Source: Acidobacteriota bacterium (lineage in GTDB: Bacteria; Acidobacteriota; UBA4820; DSQY01). From it: a stretch of DNA of 48,767 nt. The notes under the pieces were generated by a model, which was not told where the DNA came from, searched no databases, and saw nothing but the letters and a program-made list of their open reading frames with translations. The translations under genes were made by a program, and so were the position numbers. The stretch covers positions 1-48,767 of the forward strand of contig JBFMHB010000015.1 in assembly GCA_040752915.1 (NCBI GenBank). The letters are read 5' to 3'. Below are positions 1 to 8,030 of this stretch, in pieces. Within the stretch, counting starts at the first letter, position 1. Each line of letters begins with the position of its first letter.

Positions 1-658
1 GGGTGGGCGGCGCCGCGGCGACCTCGCGGGTCCGGTCCGACGACTTGGCCGGGGCCTGTTCTTCGGCCGGAGTCTCGTAAGGGGTTGGTCCGCCCCCCTC
101 GTCGCGGGCCTCTCCTTTGCGGTGCACCTCAGCGAGGTCCGGCGAAATTTCGAGTCCCGTCACTCCCGCCGGACGAGGGGGAGGGGGAGGAAGGAGGTTG
201 TCTCCCTCACGGCTTTCCTTGCGACCGGGGCTCGTTTCCGGCTCGGGGGAGGGGCTCCGCTGGTCCATGGGCGCGGCGGTCTGGCTCCTCTCCACGGCGG
301 GCTGGGGCGCCATGACCGTGGGCCGGCGAAGACCCTCGTCCGAAGTGAAGGAGGAGCGGAAGGAGCGGACGAGGGTGACCCCCCCCAGGAGCGCGAGCAG
401 GAGAACGGCGGCCATCGGAGCCGCCCAGGCCGCGCGGCGCCAGAGTCGTCCGGCGGCGGGCCGCGCTGAAGCGGAGAGGATCCTGCCGTGGAGATCCCCG
501 GGAGGCTCGACGTCCCGGAAGGCGGCCAGGCCCCTGCGGGCGGCCTCCTCCCGATCCGCCGCCAGGGCGCAGGCGGGGCAGGCGGACCGGTGGGCCTCGG
601 CCTCCTCGGTGAAGGGGAGGTCCCCGTCCAGGAGGTCGAGGAACTCTTCGCACGTCAT
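1..658 (-). CDS. Anti-sigma factor with zinc-finger (ZAS-like) N-terminus, partial
   Basis: Seen: the frame begins with ATG at 658-656 and stays open to the left edge, so the C-terminus is missing. The protein starts MTCEEFLDLLDGDLPFTEE and has an H-x3-C-x2-C motif near residues 26-33 (HRSACPAC), a hydrophobic membrane segment at about residues 69-88, then a long Pro/Glu-rich region. Family knowledge: this is the layout of zinc-binding anti-sigma domains, which hold an ECF sigma factor at the inner membrane and release it on an envelope signal. The start codon overlaps the stop of the upstream ECF sigma gene by 4 bp (ATGA), which suggests translational coupling and equal stoichiometry. The extracytoplasmic part is low-complexity with no recognised sensor domain. 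The inducing signal is unknown. Confidence 0.8.
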   Translation of the reverse strand, partial: MTCEEFLDLLDGDLPFTEEAEAHRSACPACALAADREEAARRGLAAFRDVEPPGDLHGRILSASARPAAGRLWRRAAWAAPMAAVLLLALLGGVTLVRSFRSSFTSDEGLRRPTVMAPQPAVERSQTAAPMDQRSPSPEPETSPGRKESREGDNLLPPPPPRPAGVTGLEISPDLAEVHRKGEARDEGGGPTPYETPAEEQAPAKSSDRTREVAAAPPT

Positions 659-1299
659 GGCCAAACGCCCTCCAAGGTCTCGCGAAGGGCGCGTCGCGCC
701 CTTGCCAGACGGGATTTCACGGTCCCCTCCGGAACCCCCAGAAGGGAGGAGAGCTCGCCGTAGTCGAGCTGTTCAACCTCCCTGAGGACGAGGATCTCCC
801 GGTGTTCGGCGGAGATCTTCGATAGGGCCGCCTGAAGAGCCGCGTAGAGTTCGCCTCCCAAGACCCGCTCCGCGGGGTCGGGGGACGGGTCCTTGACGAT
901 CCGCAGGGGCCGCCCTTCGGCCTCATCGCCCGTCCGGTCGAGGCTCTCGGCGGGGCTTCTCCTTGCCGCGGCCGACCCGCGGGTTCTGCAGACGTTGAGG
1001 GCGATTCCGTACAGCCACGTCCGAAAAGCCGCCTCCCCCCGAAAGGAGCGAAGTCCCCTGAACGTCCGAATGAAGATTTCCTGGGTCGCATCCATGGCGT
1101 CCTCGGGGTGGCGGAGCATGCGGAGCGCGAGGCGGTACACCGTTCTCTCATGCCGCCGGACCAGGGACTCGAAGGCGGCTTCCTCGCCGGCCTGAAAACG
1201 GGCCACGTCGCATTCGTCCTCGCTTGCCCCGCAGGCCGCGCCCGCCAGGGAGGAATCCAATCCGTCCATGGGAAGAGGATAAACCCATTCGATGGACAC
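655..1299 (-). CDS. ECF-family (sigma-70 group 4) RNA polymerase sigma factor
   Basis: Directs RNA polymerase to stress or envelope promoters. Region 2 is visible at about residues 35-110 (DATQEIFIRTFRGLRSF, then FRTWLYGIALNVCR). Region 4, a helix-turn-helix, lies at about 150-205 (HREILVLREVEQLDYGELSSL, GVPEGTVKSRLARARRAL). About 214 residues, slightly longer than most ECF factors because of an N-terminal extension. Start choice: GTG at 1299 has GGAGG at 1310-1306 with a 6-base spacer. The GTG at 1305 abuts that Shine-Dalgarno, and the ATG at 1269 has none. The stop overlaps the anti-sigma start. A GGAAC-17-GTC element lies just upstream, so it probably transcribes its own gene. Confidence 0.92.
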   Translation of the reverse strand: MSIEWVYPLPMDGLDSSLAGAACGASEDECDVARFQAGEEAAFESLVRRHERTVYRLALRMLRHPEDAMDATQEIFIRTFRGLRSFRGEAAFRTWLYGIALNVCRTRGSAAARRSPAESLDRTGDEAEGRPLRIVKDPSPDPAERVLGGELYAALQAALSKISAEHREILVLREVEQLDYGELSSLLGVPEGTVKSRLARARRALRETLEGVWP

Positions 1300-1317
1300 G
1301 CGCACCCTCCAGGAGGA

Positions 1318-1345
1318 TGAGACCCCGGAGGTGGAGATTGGTTCC
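1318..1345 (-). promoter_or_regulatory. Candidate ECF-sigma autoregulatory promoter
   Basis: Read on the minus strand, GGAAC (1345-1341) is followed after 17 bases by GTCTCA (1323-1318). GGAAC with a downstream GTC/TCTGA-like element is the general form of RpoE/ECF promoters. The implied transcription start would be about 10 bases upstream of the GTG at 1299. It drives the sigma/anti-sigma pair; autoregulation is inference. Confidence 0.45.
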
Positions 1346-1410
1346 CCGTCACGGGGAGTTCTTTCCGGGCGGGGTAAACGTCCAGGCTCGGAGGCAAACG
1401 GGAGGGAAGG

Positions 1411-2823
1411 TCAGGTGAGGGCCATGGACACCCCGGGGCGCAGGGCGGTCACAGGGCGCACGCCCAGTCCGTCCAGGTGCCGGGCCAGAGCCGCCTGGGC
1501 CGATGGCTCGCCGTGGACCAGAAAGACTCCCTTCAGGCGGCTCAAGTCCTGGGCCAGAACCCATTCTCCGATTTCGCGATAGTCGGCGTGGGCGGAAAAG
1601 GCGTTGAGGATCTTCACGCGGGCGCGGACGGGATGGCGCTCTCCGAAGATCCTGACCTCCGGTTTCTTGTCGGCGAGCGCCCTTCCCAGTGTGTTCTGCG
1701 CCATGAATCCGACGATGAGCACAGTGTTCCTGGGGTCCGACAGGCCGTGAAGGAGGTGGTGGAGGATGCGCCCCGCCTCGCACATGCCGGAGGTGGCGAT
1801 AATGACGCACGGGCCCTTGCGGGAGTTGAGCGCCTTCGAGGCTTCCGCGTCGGCGATGTACTGCAAGGCGCTGAAGGAAAAGGGGCTCTCGTTTCGGTTC
1901 AGGAACTCGTCCACGGTCTCCCGGTCGTAGCACTCCGGATGGGCGCGGAAGATGGCCGTGGCGGAGACGGCCATGGGGCTGTCCACGAAGACCGGAACGG
2001 GCGGGATGCGCCCGGCGTCGTGGAGCCTGTGAAGGCAGTAAATGAGCTCCTGCGTGCGCTCCACGGCGAAGGCCGGAATCAGCACCCGCCCGCCGGCCTC
2101 CACCGTGTTCCGGACCACCTGGGCCAGCTCCTCCTCGGCGAACGCGATCTCGTCGTGGAGGCGGTCGCCGTAGGTACTCTCGCACACGAGGTAGTCGAGA
2201 GGGGGAAGGCCCTCCGGGTCCCGCAGAATGGGCAGGCCCTTTCGCCCCAGGTCACCCGTGAAGCCCACCGAAAGGCTCTTTCCGTCCGAATGAACCTCCA
2301 GGTGAACCAGAGAGGAGCCCAGGATGTGGCCGGCGTCGTACAGTGTGGCCATGATTCCGGGCGCGAGGGGGTAGGGTCGATGGTGCGCCACGGTCACGTA
2401 CTGTCTGAGGGCGGCCTTTACATCCTCCTCGTCGTACAGGGGGGGGAAAACCCTGCGCCACGGCTGGGGATTCCGGCTCTGCTGCTTGTCCAGGAATCGA
2501 GCGTCGTAGGCCTGAATGCGCGCCGAGTCCATCAGGACCAGGCTCGCGATGTCCCGGGTGGCGGGCGTCGAGAGAATGTCCCCCGAGAAGCCCTCCTTCA
2601 CGAGCAGTGGATACGTCCCGCAGTGGTCGAGATGCCCGTGGGTGTTGACGGACGCGGCCAGGGAGGAGGGCCGGAAAGGAAACCGGCGGTTCTTCTCGTA
2701 CGCCTCTTCCCGTCTGCCCTGAAAGAGCCCGCAGTCCACGAGCACCCTGACTTGCTCCGTTTCCAGGACGTGGCGGCTGCCGGTGACCTCTTCCGCGGCT
2801 CCGTACGACGTGAGCGTGACCAT
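1411..2823 (-). CDS. Metallo-beta-lactamase fold RNase, beta-CASP and RMMBL domains (CPSF73-like)
   Basis: A 470-residue hydrolase of the bacterial/archaeal CPSF73-like group, which cleaves RNA with a two-zinc centre (family knowledge). The metal motif HGHLDH is at residues 62-67, where HAHxDH is more common. Other core motifs are GDLGRKG, an ESTYGDR block that opens the beta-CASP region, the beta-CASP segment SGMCEAGRILHHL, and C-terminal RMMBL motifs with FSAHADYREI and FLVHGE. The start ATG at 2823 has GGGGAGG a few bases upstream. The frame stays open to 3510, but the extra N-terminal residues lie antisense to the divergent 5'-nucleotidase and carry no conserved sequence. TTGAAC-17-TACCCT at 2867-2839 is a plausible promoter. 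Probable cytoplasmic RNA processing or decay enzyme; the substrate is unknown. Confidence 0.93.
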   Translation of the reverse strand: MVTLTSYGAAEEVTGSRHVLETEQVRVLVDCGLFQGRREEAYEKNRRFPFRPSSLAASVNTHGHLDHCGTYPLLVKEGFSGDILSTPATRDIASLVLMDSARIQAYDARFLDKQQSRNPQPWRRVFPPLYDEEDVKAALRQYVTVAHHRPYPLAPGIMATLYDAGHILGSSLVHLEVHSDGKSLSVGFTGDLGRKGLPILRDPEGLPPLDYLVCESTYGDRLHDEIAFAEEELAQVVRNTVEAGGRVLIPAFAVERTQELIYCLHRLHDAGRIPPVPVFVDSPMAVSATAIFRAHPECYDRETVDEFLNRNESPFSFSALQYIADAEASKALNSRKGPCVIIATSGMCEAGRILHHLLHGLSDPRNTVLIVGFMAQNTLGRALADKKPEVRIFGERHPVRARVKILNAFSAHADYREIGEWVLAQDLSRLKGVFLVHGEPSAQAALARHLDGLGVRPVTALRPGVSMALT

Positions 2824-2838
2824 GGTGCCTCCCCGGCC

Positions 2839-2867
2839 AGGGTAGACCACGGGGGCCTGGCGTTCAA
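2839..2867 (-). promoter_or_regulatory. Candidate sigma70-type promoter for the beta-CASP RNase gene
   Basis: On the minus strand TTGAAC (2867-2862), a 17-base spacer, then TACCCT (2844-2839), ending 15 bases before the ATG at 2823. Spacing is ideal but the hexamers are only moderate matches. Confidence 0.35.
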
Positions 2868-2886
2868 ACCGGGGGCTCCGGAAGGC

Positions 2887-2900
2887 CCCCCGGCCGGGGG
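2887..2900. repeat. 14-bp perfect GC palindrome between divergent genes
   Basis: CCCCCGGCCGGGGG lies between the RNase gene and the 5'-nucleotidase gene. It has no adjacent T-tract, so it does not look like a terminator for either gene. It could be an operator or simply GC-rich noise. Confidence 0.3.
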
Positions 2901-2953
2901 AAAAGGGCTCCTGGACGGGGCCGGTGGTACCATGGGGCCAAGGGGGTAGGGAA

Positions 2954-4468
2954 ATGCGCCATCTCAAGAGCGGCATCGCCTTCGCCTGGGTCCTTCTCCT
3001 CTTCGGCGCTCTGGCCGGATTGGAGACCCGCGAGAGGCCCGCGCGGCTTCGCATCTTGCATTTCAACGACTTCCACGGGCAGGTGGAACCGGTCGTCTCC
3101 AGAACGGGAGAGGAGTCCGGGGGACTCGCGCGGCTCATCGGTCTGGCGGACGCCCGCCGCGAGGCGGCCCGGGCGGAGGGGGTCGAAACCCGCCTGGTGT
3201 GCGCCGGCGACCTCTTCACGGGAACGGCCTTCTCGACGCTCTTCCAGGGGGATCCCGAATTCCAGGTTCTGCAGAAGGCGGGGCTGTCCGCCCTCACCTC
3301 CGGGAACCACGAGTGGGACTTCGGGGTGGGCACGCTGATGCGGCGCATCACCGGCTCGGGCATCCCCCTGCTCCTGTGCAATGTTTCCGCGGCCGAACCC
3401 TCCCACACCTTCTGGAAACCGTGGATGGTGGCCCGGGTGGGAGGGTTCGCCGTGGGTTTCACCGGAGTGACGACGCCCGAGACGCCGACGACGACGGCCC
3501 CCGGCAACACGGAGGGATTCGCGTTTTCGGACCCCGTTCCGGCCCTCTCGGCTCTCTGTGGTGAGAATCCCGGGCATTGGGATTTCCTGGTGGTTCTCTC
3601 TCACTGCGGGTTCGAGCAGGACAAGCGGATCGCCAAGGAGGTCAAAGGCGTGGGCCTGATCGTGGGGGGACACGACCACAAGGTCCTCGAGACCCCTCAC
3701 GTGGAAAACGGGGTGCCCATCGTGCAGGCGGGGGACCGGGGACGGTTCCTCGGAGAGGTGGAAATCACCCTCTCGGGCGCGTCCGCGCCCGCCGTCACCG
3801 GCCGCCTTCTTCCGGTGACTTCCTCCACGGGGGAGAGCGGGGAGGCGGCGGCCCTCCTCCGGCCGTATCTCGAGAAGGAGGAGGCGGCCCTTGGGGCCGT
3901 CATCGGACGCCTGCCGGAGGCGCTCTCCGGGGACCGGGTCCTCCTGCGCACAGGGGAGGCGCCCCTCGGGGACTTCGTGGCGGACGCCATGAAGGAGGCG
4001 TCGAAAGCCGAGGCGGCCTTCATCAACGGAGGCGCCCTGCGGGCCGGGTTGCCCGCCGGCGGGGTGACCGGGCGGGACCTCTATGCGTGCCTGCCCTTCT
4101 TCGATTCGCTGACCACCGTTCTGCTCACGGGAGAGCAGATCCAGGCCCTTCTCGACCGGTGCGCGTCCATGCCCCGGGAAGACCCGCCGGGCGGTTTTCT
4201 CCAGGTCTCGGGCATCGAGGCCGTCTACGAGAAGGGCGGGGCGCGTTCCATCCGAATCGGAGGCGCGCCCCTTGACCCCGCAAGGGCGTACCGAGTGGCC
4301 TGCACCCAATTCCTCCTCTCCGGAGGGGACGGGCTCGCGGAGTTCAAGTCCGGCCTGGACGCGAGGGACTACGGCGTCAGCCTCCAGGAGATCCTTCGCA
4401 GGGAGCTGGCCCGCCCGGACCTCCGGATCCCGAAAGCGGGAGGGCGGATCGTCCGGGCAGGAGATTGA
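2954..4468 (+). CDS. 5'-nucleotidase / 2',3'-cyclic phosphodiesterase, secreted
   Basis: A 504-residue periplasmic two-metal phosphoesterase that dephosphorylates nucleotides for nucleoside and phosphate scavenging. An N-terminal signal (about residues 1-24, hydrophobic WVLLLFGALAG) precedes the metallophosphatase domain: HFNDFHG (36-42, with D39 and H41), GDLF, GNHEWDFG, LSHCGFEQD and GGHDH. The C-terminal 5'-nucleotidase domain shows INGGALRAG, PFFDSLTTVLLTG and VSGIEAVYE. The start ATG at 2954 follows GTAGGGA. An in-frame upstream start at 2924 adds only ten residues and has no ribosome site. An extended -10 (TGGTACCAT, 2925-2933) lies 20 bases upstream. No lipobox Cys is visible, so it is probably soluble in the periplasm. 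Transcription ends at the hairpin near 4643. Confidence 0.95.
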   Translation: MRHLKSGIAFAWVLLLFGALAGLETRERPARLRILHFNDFHGQVEPVVSRTGEESGGLARLIGLADARREAARAEGVETRLVCAGDLFTGTAFSTLFQGDPEFQVLQKAGLSALTSGNHEWDFGVGTLMRRITGSGIPLLLCNVSAAEPSHTFWKPWMVARVGGFAVGFTGVTTPETPTTTAPGNTEGFAFSDPVPALSALCGENPGHWDFLVVLSHCGFEQDKRIAKEVKGVGLIVGGHDHKVLETPHVENGVPIVQAGDRGRFLGEVEITLSGASAPAVTGRLLPVTSSTGESGEAAALLRPYLEKEEAALGAVIGRLPEALSGDRVLLRTGEAPLGDFVADAMKEASKAEAAFINGGALRAGLPAGGVTGRDLYACLPFFDSLTTVLLTGEQIQALLDRCASMPREDPPGGFLQVSGIEAVYEKGGARSIRIGGAPLDPARAYRVACTQFLLSGGDGLAEFKSGLDARDYGVSLQEILRRELARPDLRIPKAGGRIVRAGD

Positions 4469-4642
4469 ACGCAAAATAAAAGCTCGTCCGGAGATTCGTG
4501 CAGGCCCCCGAGCTGAATCGCCGTCCGCCGCAGGCGGATGGCGGCGTCCCGGCGCCTCTCCCGCCCAAAGCCAGGCGCACCCAGCGCTTGGGCGGCCTGC
4601 CCCGCCCTTCGAGACGCACAGATTCTCAAGGGGAGCCAAAAG

Positions 4643-4675
4643 AAAAGGGAGCGGGGATGCCCCCGCCCCTTTTTT
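4643..4675. terminator. Bidirectional rho-independent terminator
   Basis: AAAAGGG, a bulged A, then GCGGGG pairs with CCCCGCCCCTTTT across a short loop (about 13 bp). A T-run follows on the plus strand and another (TTTTCTTTT) on the minus strand. It sits between the 5'-nucleotidase stop at 4468 and the stop of the octaheme cytochrome at 4696, so it can end transcription from both sides. It is the only classical hairpin-plus-T-run I recognise in the window. Confidence 0.8.
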
Positions 4676-4695
4676 CCTTCGAGGCGGCGCGAGGG

Positions 4696-5976
4696 TTACT
4701 TTTTCGCGTTCCCCTCTGCGTGAGCCTTGCGGATCTGCGCGGCCTCGGCCTTGATTTCCGCAAGATCCCGCTTCATCTCGGCCCAGCCGTACCAGTGCTG
4801 GTAGTCGGGGTTCATGTGGAAGGCGCCCTGGAAGGTCCGCATGCGGTGCTCCATGAGCATGACGTAGAGCTTCTGCTCGATGGGATGCTCCACCTCGTAG
4901 AAGCGCAGAACGTCGACGCTGAAGGGACGGTCCTTGGGTTCGGGCAGAATCCCGTCCCGGTACAGGCCGTACACCTCCTGGATGGCCTGGGCCATGAGCC
5001 GGTCCGCGGCCTTGATGATCTCGTCTCCCTTTTGCAGTTCCTCCCTGGCGAAGGTGGGTCCGTGGCATTTGGAGCACTGTCCGATCATCTGGTCCCTGCG
5101 GGCCTGCCATTCCTCCTTGGTCAGCCGCGCCACGTCGCCGGCCTTCACGAGTTCGAGGCGGGCCGTGGGCTGGCCGTTCTTGTCCAGCACGCCGAGCGCC
5201 TGGAGGATGACGGCTCGGTCGGCCATCCACTCGGGGTCGTCTTCGGGCAGGCGGACGGCCAGAAAGCCCCAGCTCGTCTTCACACCGTGGTCTCCAGAGG
5301 GCATGTGGCAGAAGGCGCACGTGGGTGTCCGCGGCGAGTCTGGGTAGGCCGTGGCGGCCTCCTTGTACCAGTCCTTGATGGGGACCTCCCAGTTGGTCTT
5401 GTGGGCGGTCTGCATGTAGAGGGCGCCATGTTTGCTCGTGGAGTACATCTCCCACTGGGGATGGTCGAAGCCCATGTGGCAGGTGGCGCAGGCCTCGGGA
5501 CGGCGCGCCTCGGCCGCCGAGAACAAATGGCGGGTGTGGCAGGAGTCGCACTTGCCGCCGTCCAGGCCCACCCGGTGGCACCCCCCGCAGCCTTTCATGC
5601 CGTCCATGAGGGCGTGGGGCTGGTCCCCGGTCGTGGGCATGGCGTTCATGGCGACCCACGCCGCGGCGTGCTTGCTCTTCGCGAACTGCCCCGCCTGATC
5701 GGGATGGCACCGGGCGCAGGTCTTGGCGGAGACCGACCGGACGACGCCCTTCGCCTCGCAGGCGCCGGTCTTTGAGGCTGGATCTCCCGTCAGGTGGCAC
5801 TCGGCGCACGTGACCTCCCCCGCCGCATGCTTGGAGAGCTTCCAGTCGCGAAGGGCGCTTCCCGTGATGCCTTTGGCGGTGTGGCATCCCACGCAGTCGG
5901 GCCCATCGGCGGCGGCCGTGGAGAACGCCGCGAAAAGCCCCAGCAGGACGGTGAAACGAAGCCATTTCTTCTTCAT
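4696..5976 (-). CDS. Octaheme cytochrome c of the hydroxylamine oxidoreductase (HAO) family
   Basis: A 426-residue secreted cytochrome. A signal peptide (about 1-23) precedes eight CxxCH motifs at residues 28, 57, 87, 130, 143, 163, 220 and 301. The pattern WKLSKHA, then TRHLFSAAEARRPEACATCHMG and DHPQWEMYSTSKHG, then a late HMNPDYQHWYGW block matches HAO-family octahemes. Family knowledge: classical HAO oxidises hydroxylamine at a P460 heme cross-linked to Tyr, whereas HAO relatives lacking that Tyr in ammonifiers are thought to work reductively on hydroxylamine or nitrite. I cannot assign the cross-linking Tyr without an alignment. The start ATG at 5976 has GGGAGG just upstream. It is last in the nrf/nor cluster, 47 bp after nrfA, so a reductive role beside NrfHA is inferred. 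Confidence 0.85.
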   Translation of the reverse strand: MKKKWLRFTVLLGLFAAFSTAAADGPDCVGCHTAKGITGSALRDWKLSKHAAGEVTCAECHLTGDPASKTGACEAKGVVRSVSAKTCARCHPDQAGQFAKSKHAAAWVAMNAMPTTGDQPHALMDGMKGCGGCHRVGLDGGKCDSCHTRHLFSAAEARRPEACATCHMGFDHPQWEMYSTSKHGALYMQTAHKTNWEVPIKDWYKEAATAYPDSPRTPTCAFCHMPSGDHGVKTSWGFLAVRLPEDDPEWMADRAVILQALGVLDKNGQPTARLELVKAGDVARLTKEEWQARRDQMIGQCSKCHGPTFAREELQKGDEIIKAADRLMAQAIQEVYGLYRDGILPEPKDRPFSVDVLRFYEVEHPIEQKLYVMLMEHRMRTFQGAFHMNPDYQHWYGWAEMKRDLAEIKAEAAQIRKAHAEGNAKK

Positions 5977-6023
5977 CGAAGCCTCCCTATGAACCCCAGC
6001 GGACGCCCTCCGCGCCCGCTTTC

Positions 6024-7424
6024 TCACGGTCTCGACGCGGCCAGCTCGGCGGCCTTGGCCTGGCCTTGCCGCGCGTAATCGATGGCCTCCCCGAGGATCC
6101 TGGCGGCCTCCTGAGGCGCGTGGAACCCCATGGAATTCTCGGAGGACACAAAGTCGATGCGCCACTGGGCCTTTCGCTGTAGATCGAGGACCGGGGCGAG
6201 GTCGGCGGGGGTGGCGCCCCCGGCCTGGGCGGCGCGGACGGCGTCCAATTGGTCCATCAAAGCCGACGCGGCCCGCTGGAGAAGCGCGTGGTTCCTTTCC
6301 TGGATCAGGTCCACCCGGGCTCGGATTTCCGCCTCCGGGTAGCGGTGACAGGGTTGGCAGGCCCGCGATATGGACTCGTCGTTGACGAGGGGGCTGCGCA
6401 CCCAATGGTCCGAGATCTTGAGGGCCCCCTGACGGACGTAGGGCATGTGGCAGTCCGCGCAGGCGACGCCGGAGCGGGAGTGGATTCCCTGATTCCACAT
6501 TTCGAACTCCGGGTGCTGGGCCTTGAGGGCCGGGGCTCCCGTCTCCGCGTGGGTCCAGTCCTTGTATCCGGCCTCGTCGTAGTAGGCCTCGATCTCCTCG
6601 ACCCGGAGGCCCTTGTGCCAGGGGTAGGTGAGGGTCTTCCTCTCGCCCTTGAAGTAGTACTCCACATGGCACTGCCCGCAGACGTACGAGCGCATTTCCT
6701 GTCGTGTGGCATCCCGGTTGGGGTCGTAGTCCGCGATGCCCTGGGAGGCCTTCAGGGCCCGGATCCCGTTCAGGAACCCCGGGCGCGTGACGCGCAGTTC
6801 CATGCTCTTGGGGTCGTGACAGTCCACGCACGACACGGGGTGGCGAACCAGGGCCTTCCCCGATTCGTCCTTGAAATCGTGTGCTTGCTGGTAGGGCATG
6901 GCGCAGACCTCTTCGAAGCCCTTCATGACGTCCCCGTTCCCCACGTGGCGGTAGAGGGGGATGATGGAGGCATGGCAGTGGAGGCATGCTCCGGGCTGGG
7001 CCTTTTTGGTCACCCTCTCGGTGTGTTCCTGGTCGAAAAGCATGTAGGCGTGCCCTCTCCGATCGCGGTAGTCGATGGAGAAGGCGTATCCGTCGTACAT
7101 GCGCTTGAGCCAGGGGTCGCGCTCCAGCTTTTGGGCCGGCATGGCCTCGCTCCCGCCGAACTTCGTCCGCGTGGCGTCCGCCGTCCGTTTGTAGGCATCG
7201 AACTGCCGGGGCCAGTTCATCCCCCAGGTCTCCGGATCGGTCGTTTCCTCCGAGACCTGGACGAGTTTGAGATACGGGTCCTTCGCCTCCTGCTTCCTCT
7301 CGAATATGTTCACGAGAAGGGCCGTGACGACCGCGCTCGCGACGGCTGCCGCCACGGCGACCGCCGTGAAGAGGGCCCATCTCCCCCCGGACTCCTTCCA
7401 CCAACCCGTCCAACCCGGCGCCAT
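6024..7424 (-). CDS. nrfA: Cytochrome c nitrite reductase catalytic subunit, CxxCH type
   Basis: Periplasmic pentaheme enzyme reducing nitrite to ammonium with six electrons (EC 1.7.2.2), in complex with NrfH. 466 residues with an uncleaved N-terminal membrane helix (about 16-40). Heme motifs are at C147, C199, C249, C322 and C356. The active-site heme motif is CLHCH (147-151) rather than the classical CxxCK, so a His would be the proximal ligand. Catalytic features are kept: VEYYF (254-258, active-site Tyr), QHPEFE (His304) and the TYPWHKG...EAYYDE block. The start ATG at 7424 is preceded by GGAGGCGGAGG. It lies 117 bp downstream of nrfH. CxxCH NrfA variants are known in some lineages, so this is a natural subtype and not a defect. 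Confidence 0.95.
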   Translation of the reverse strand: MAPGWTGWWKESGGRWALFTAVAVAAAVASAVVTALLVNIFERKQEAKDPYLKLVQVSEETTDPETWGMNWPRQFDAYKRTADATRTKFGGSEAMPAQKLERDPWLKRMYDGYAFSIDYRDRRGHAYMLFDQEHTERVTKKAQPGACLHCHASIIPLYRHVGNGDVMKGFEEVCAMPYQQAHDFKDESGKALVRHPVSCVDCHDPKSMELRVTRPGFLNGIRALKASQGIADYDPNRDATRQEMRSYVCGQCHVEYYFKGERKTLTYPWHKGLRVEEIEAYYDEAGYKDWTHAETGAPALKAQHPEFEMWNQGIHSRSGVACADCHMPYVRQGALKISDHWVRSPLVNDESISRACQPCHRYPEAEIRARVDLIQERNHALLQRAASALMDQLDAVRAAQAGGATPADLAPVLDLQRKAQWRIDFVSSENSMGFHAPQEAARILGEAIDYARQGQAKAAELAASRP

Positions 7425-7541
7425 CCTCCGCCTCCTTGGCCGGCCCCGGGCCTCTCCGGGACCTGGCGGCCCTTAGACTTTCCGAACGAGGCTGTCAACC
7501 GTTCTGGGTCTCCCGTTTCCCTCTTCCAGCGATCCCCCTCT

Positions 7542-8015
7542 TCAGCGTACCGGACCGTGGCCCACGTCGGCGTGGCAGTGGACACACCGCACGCCCCCCG
7601 CCCGGGCGGAAGCGCTCGCCACGAGATCGTGAACGAGTTCGCCGTGGCACCGCACGCAGTTCTCTTGAAGGATCCCGGCGTTCTTCTCCTTGATGCGGAT
7701 GGGCTCGTGGAAGTCCTGGAGGGTGAATCCGCGGGAATGGTGATACCCGTTCTCCGCCTTGGCGAGGTATTTTTCCACAAAGCCGTGGGGCAGGTGGCAA
7801 TCCACGCAGGCCGCCGCCCCGTGGTGTCCCGATTTCTGCCAGGAATCGAAGGAGTCGTTCATGATGTGGCAGTTCCGGCAGGCGGCCGGGTCCTGGCTGA
7901 AGTAGGAGAGGCCCTCGGCGTAGCCGAAGGTGAAGAATCCGACGCCCGCCGCGACGCCCACGAGCAGGGCCGCGACCCAGAGTGGGGACGGCAGGTTCGG
8001 AATGCCGCGGGTCAT
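7542..8015 (-). CDS. nrfH: Tetraheme quinol dehydrogenase of the NapC/NirT family (NrfH)
   Basis: Membrane-anchored electron donor that passes electrons from the quinol pool to NrfA. 157 residues: one N-terminal transmembrane helix (about 12-30), then four CxxCH motifs at residues 46, 70, 120 and 144 in a short periplasmic domain, as expected for Nrf[15 protein letters not shown] resembles the first-heme region of the family. It lies 15 bp downstream of the outer-membrane barrel gene and 117 bp upstream of nrfA, in the same direction, so co-expression with nrfA is very likely. Confidence 0.93.
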   Translation of the reverse strand: MTRGIPNLPSPLWVAALLVGVAAGVGFFTFGYAEGLSYFSQDPAACRNCHIMNDSFDSWQKSGHHGAAACVDCHLPHGFVEKYLAKAENGYHHSRGFTLQDFHEPIRIKEKNAGILQENCVRCHGELVHDLVASASARAGGVRCVHCHADVGHGPVR

Positions 8016-8030
8016 GGGGGCCTCCTTCGG

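Noticed and set aside
1339-1356. Terminator from CCCCGT-C-ACGGGG
   Set aside because: The loop is too tight, the stem short, there is no T-run, and it overlaps the ECF -35.
1477-2949. 490-codon plus-strand frame
   Set aside because: Antisense to the beta-CASP RNase gene, which has clear metal motifs.
2864-5965. 1033-codon open frame on the minus strand
   Set aside because: It overlaps the 5'-nucleotidase (antisense) and the octaheme cytochrome gene in another frame; the encoded sequence is Arg/Gly/Pro-rich with no motif.
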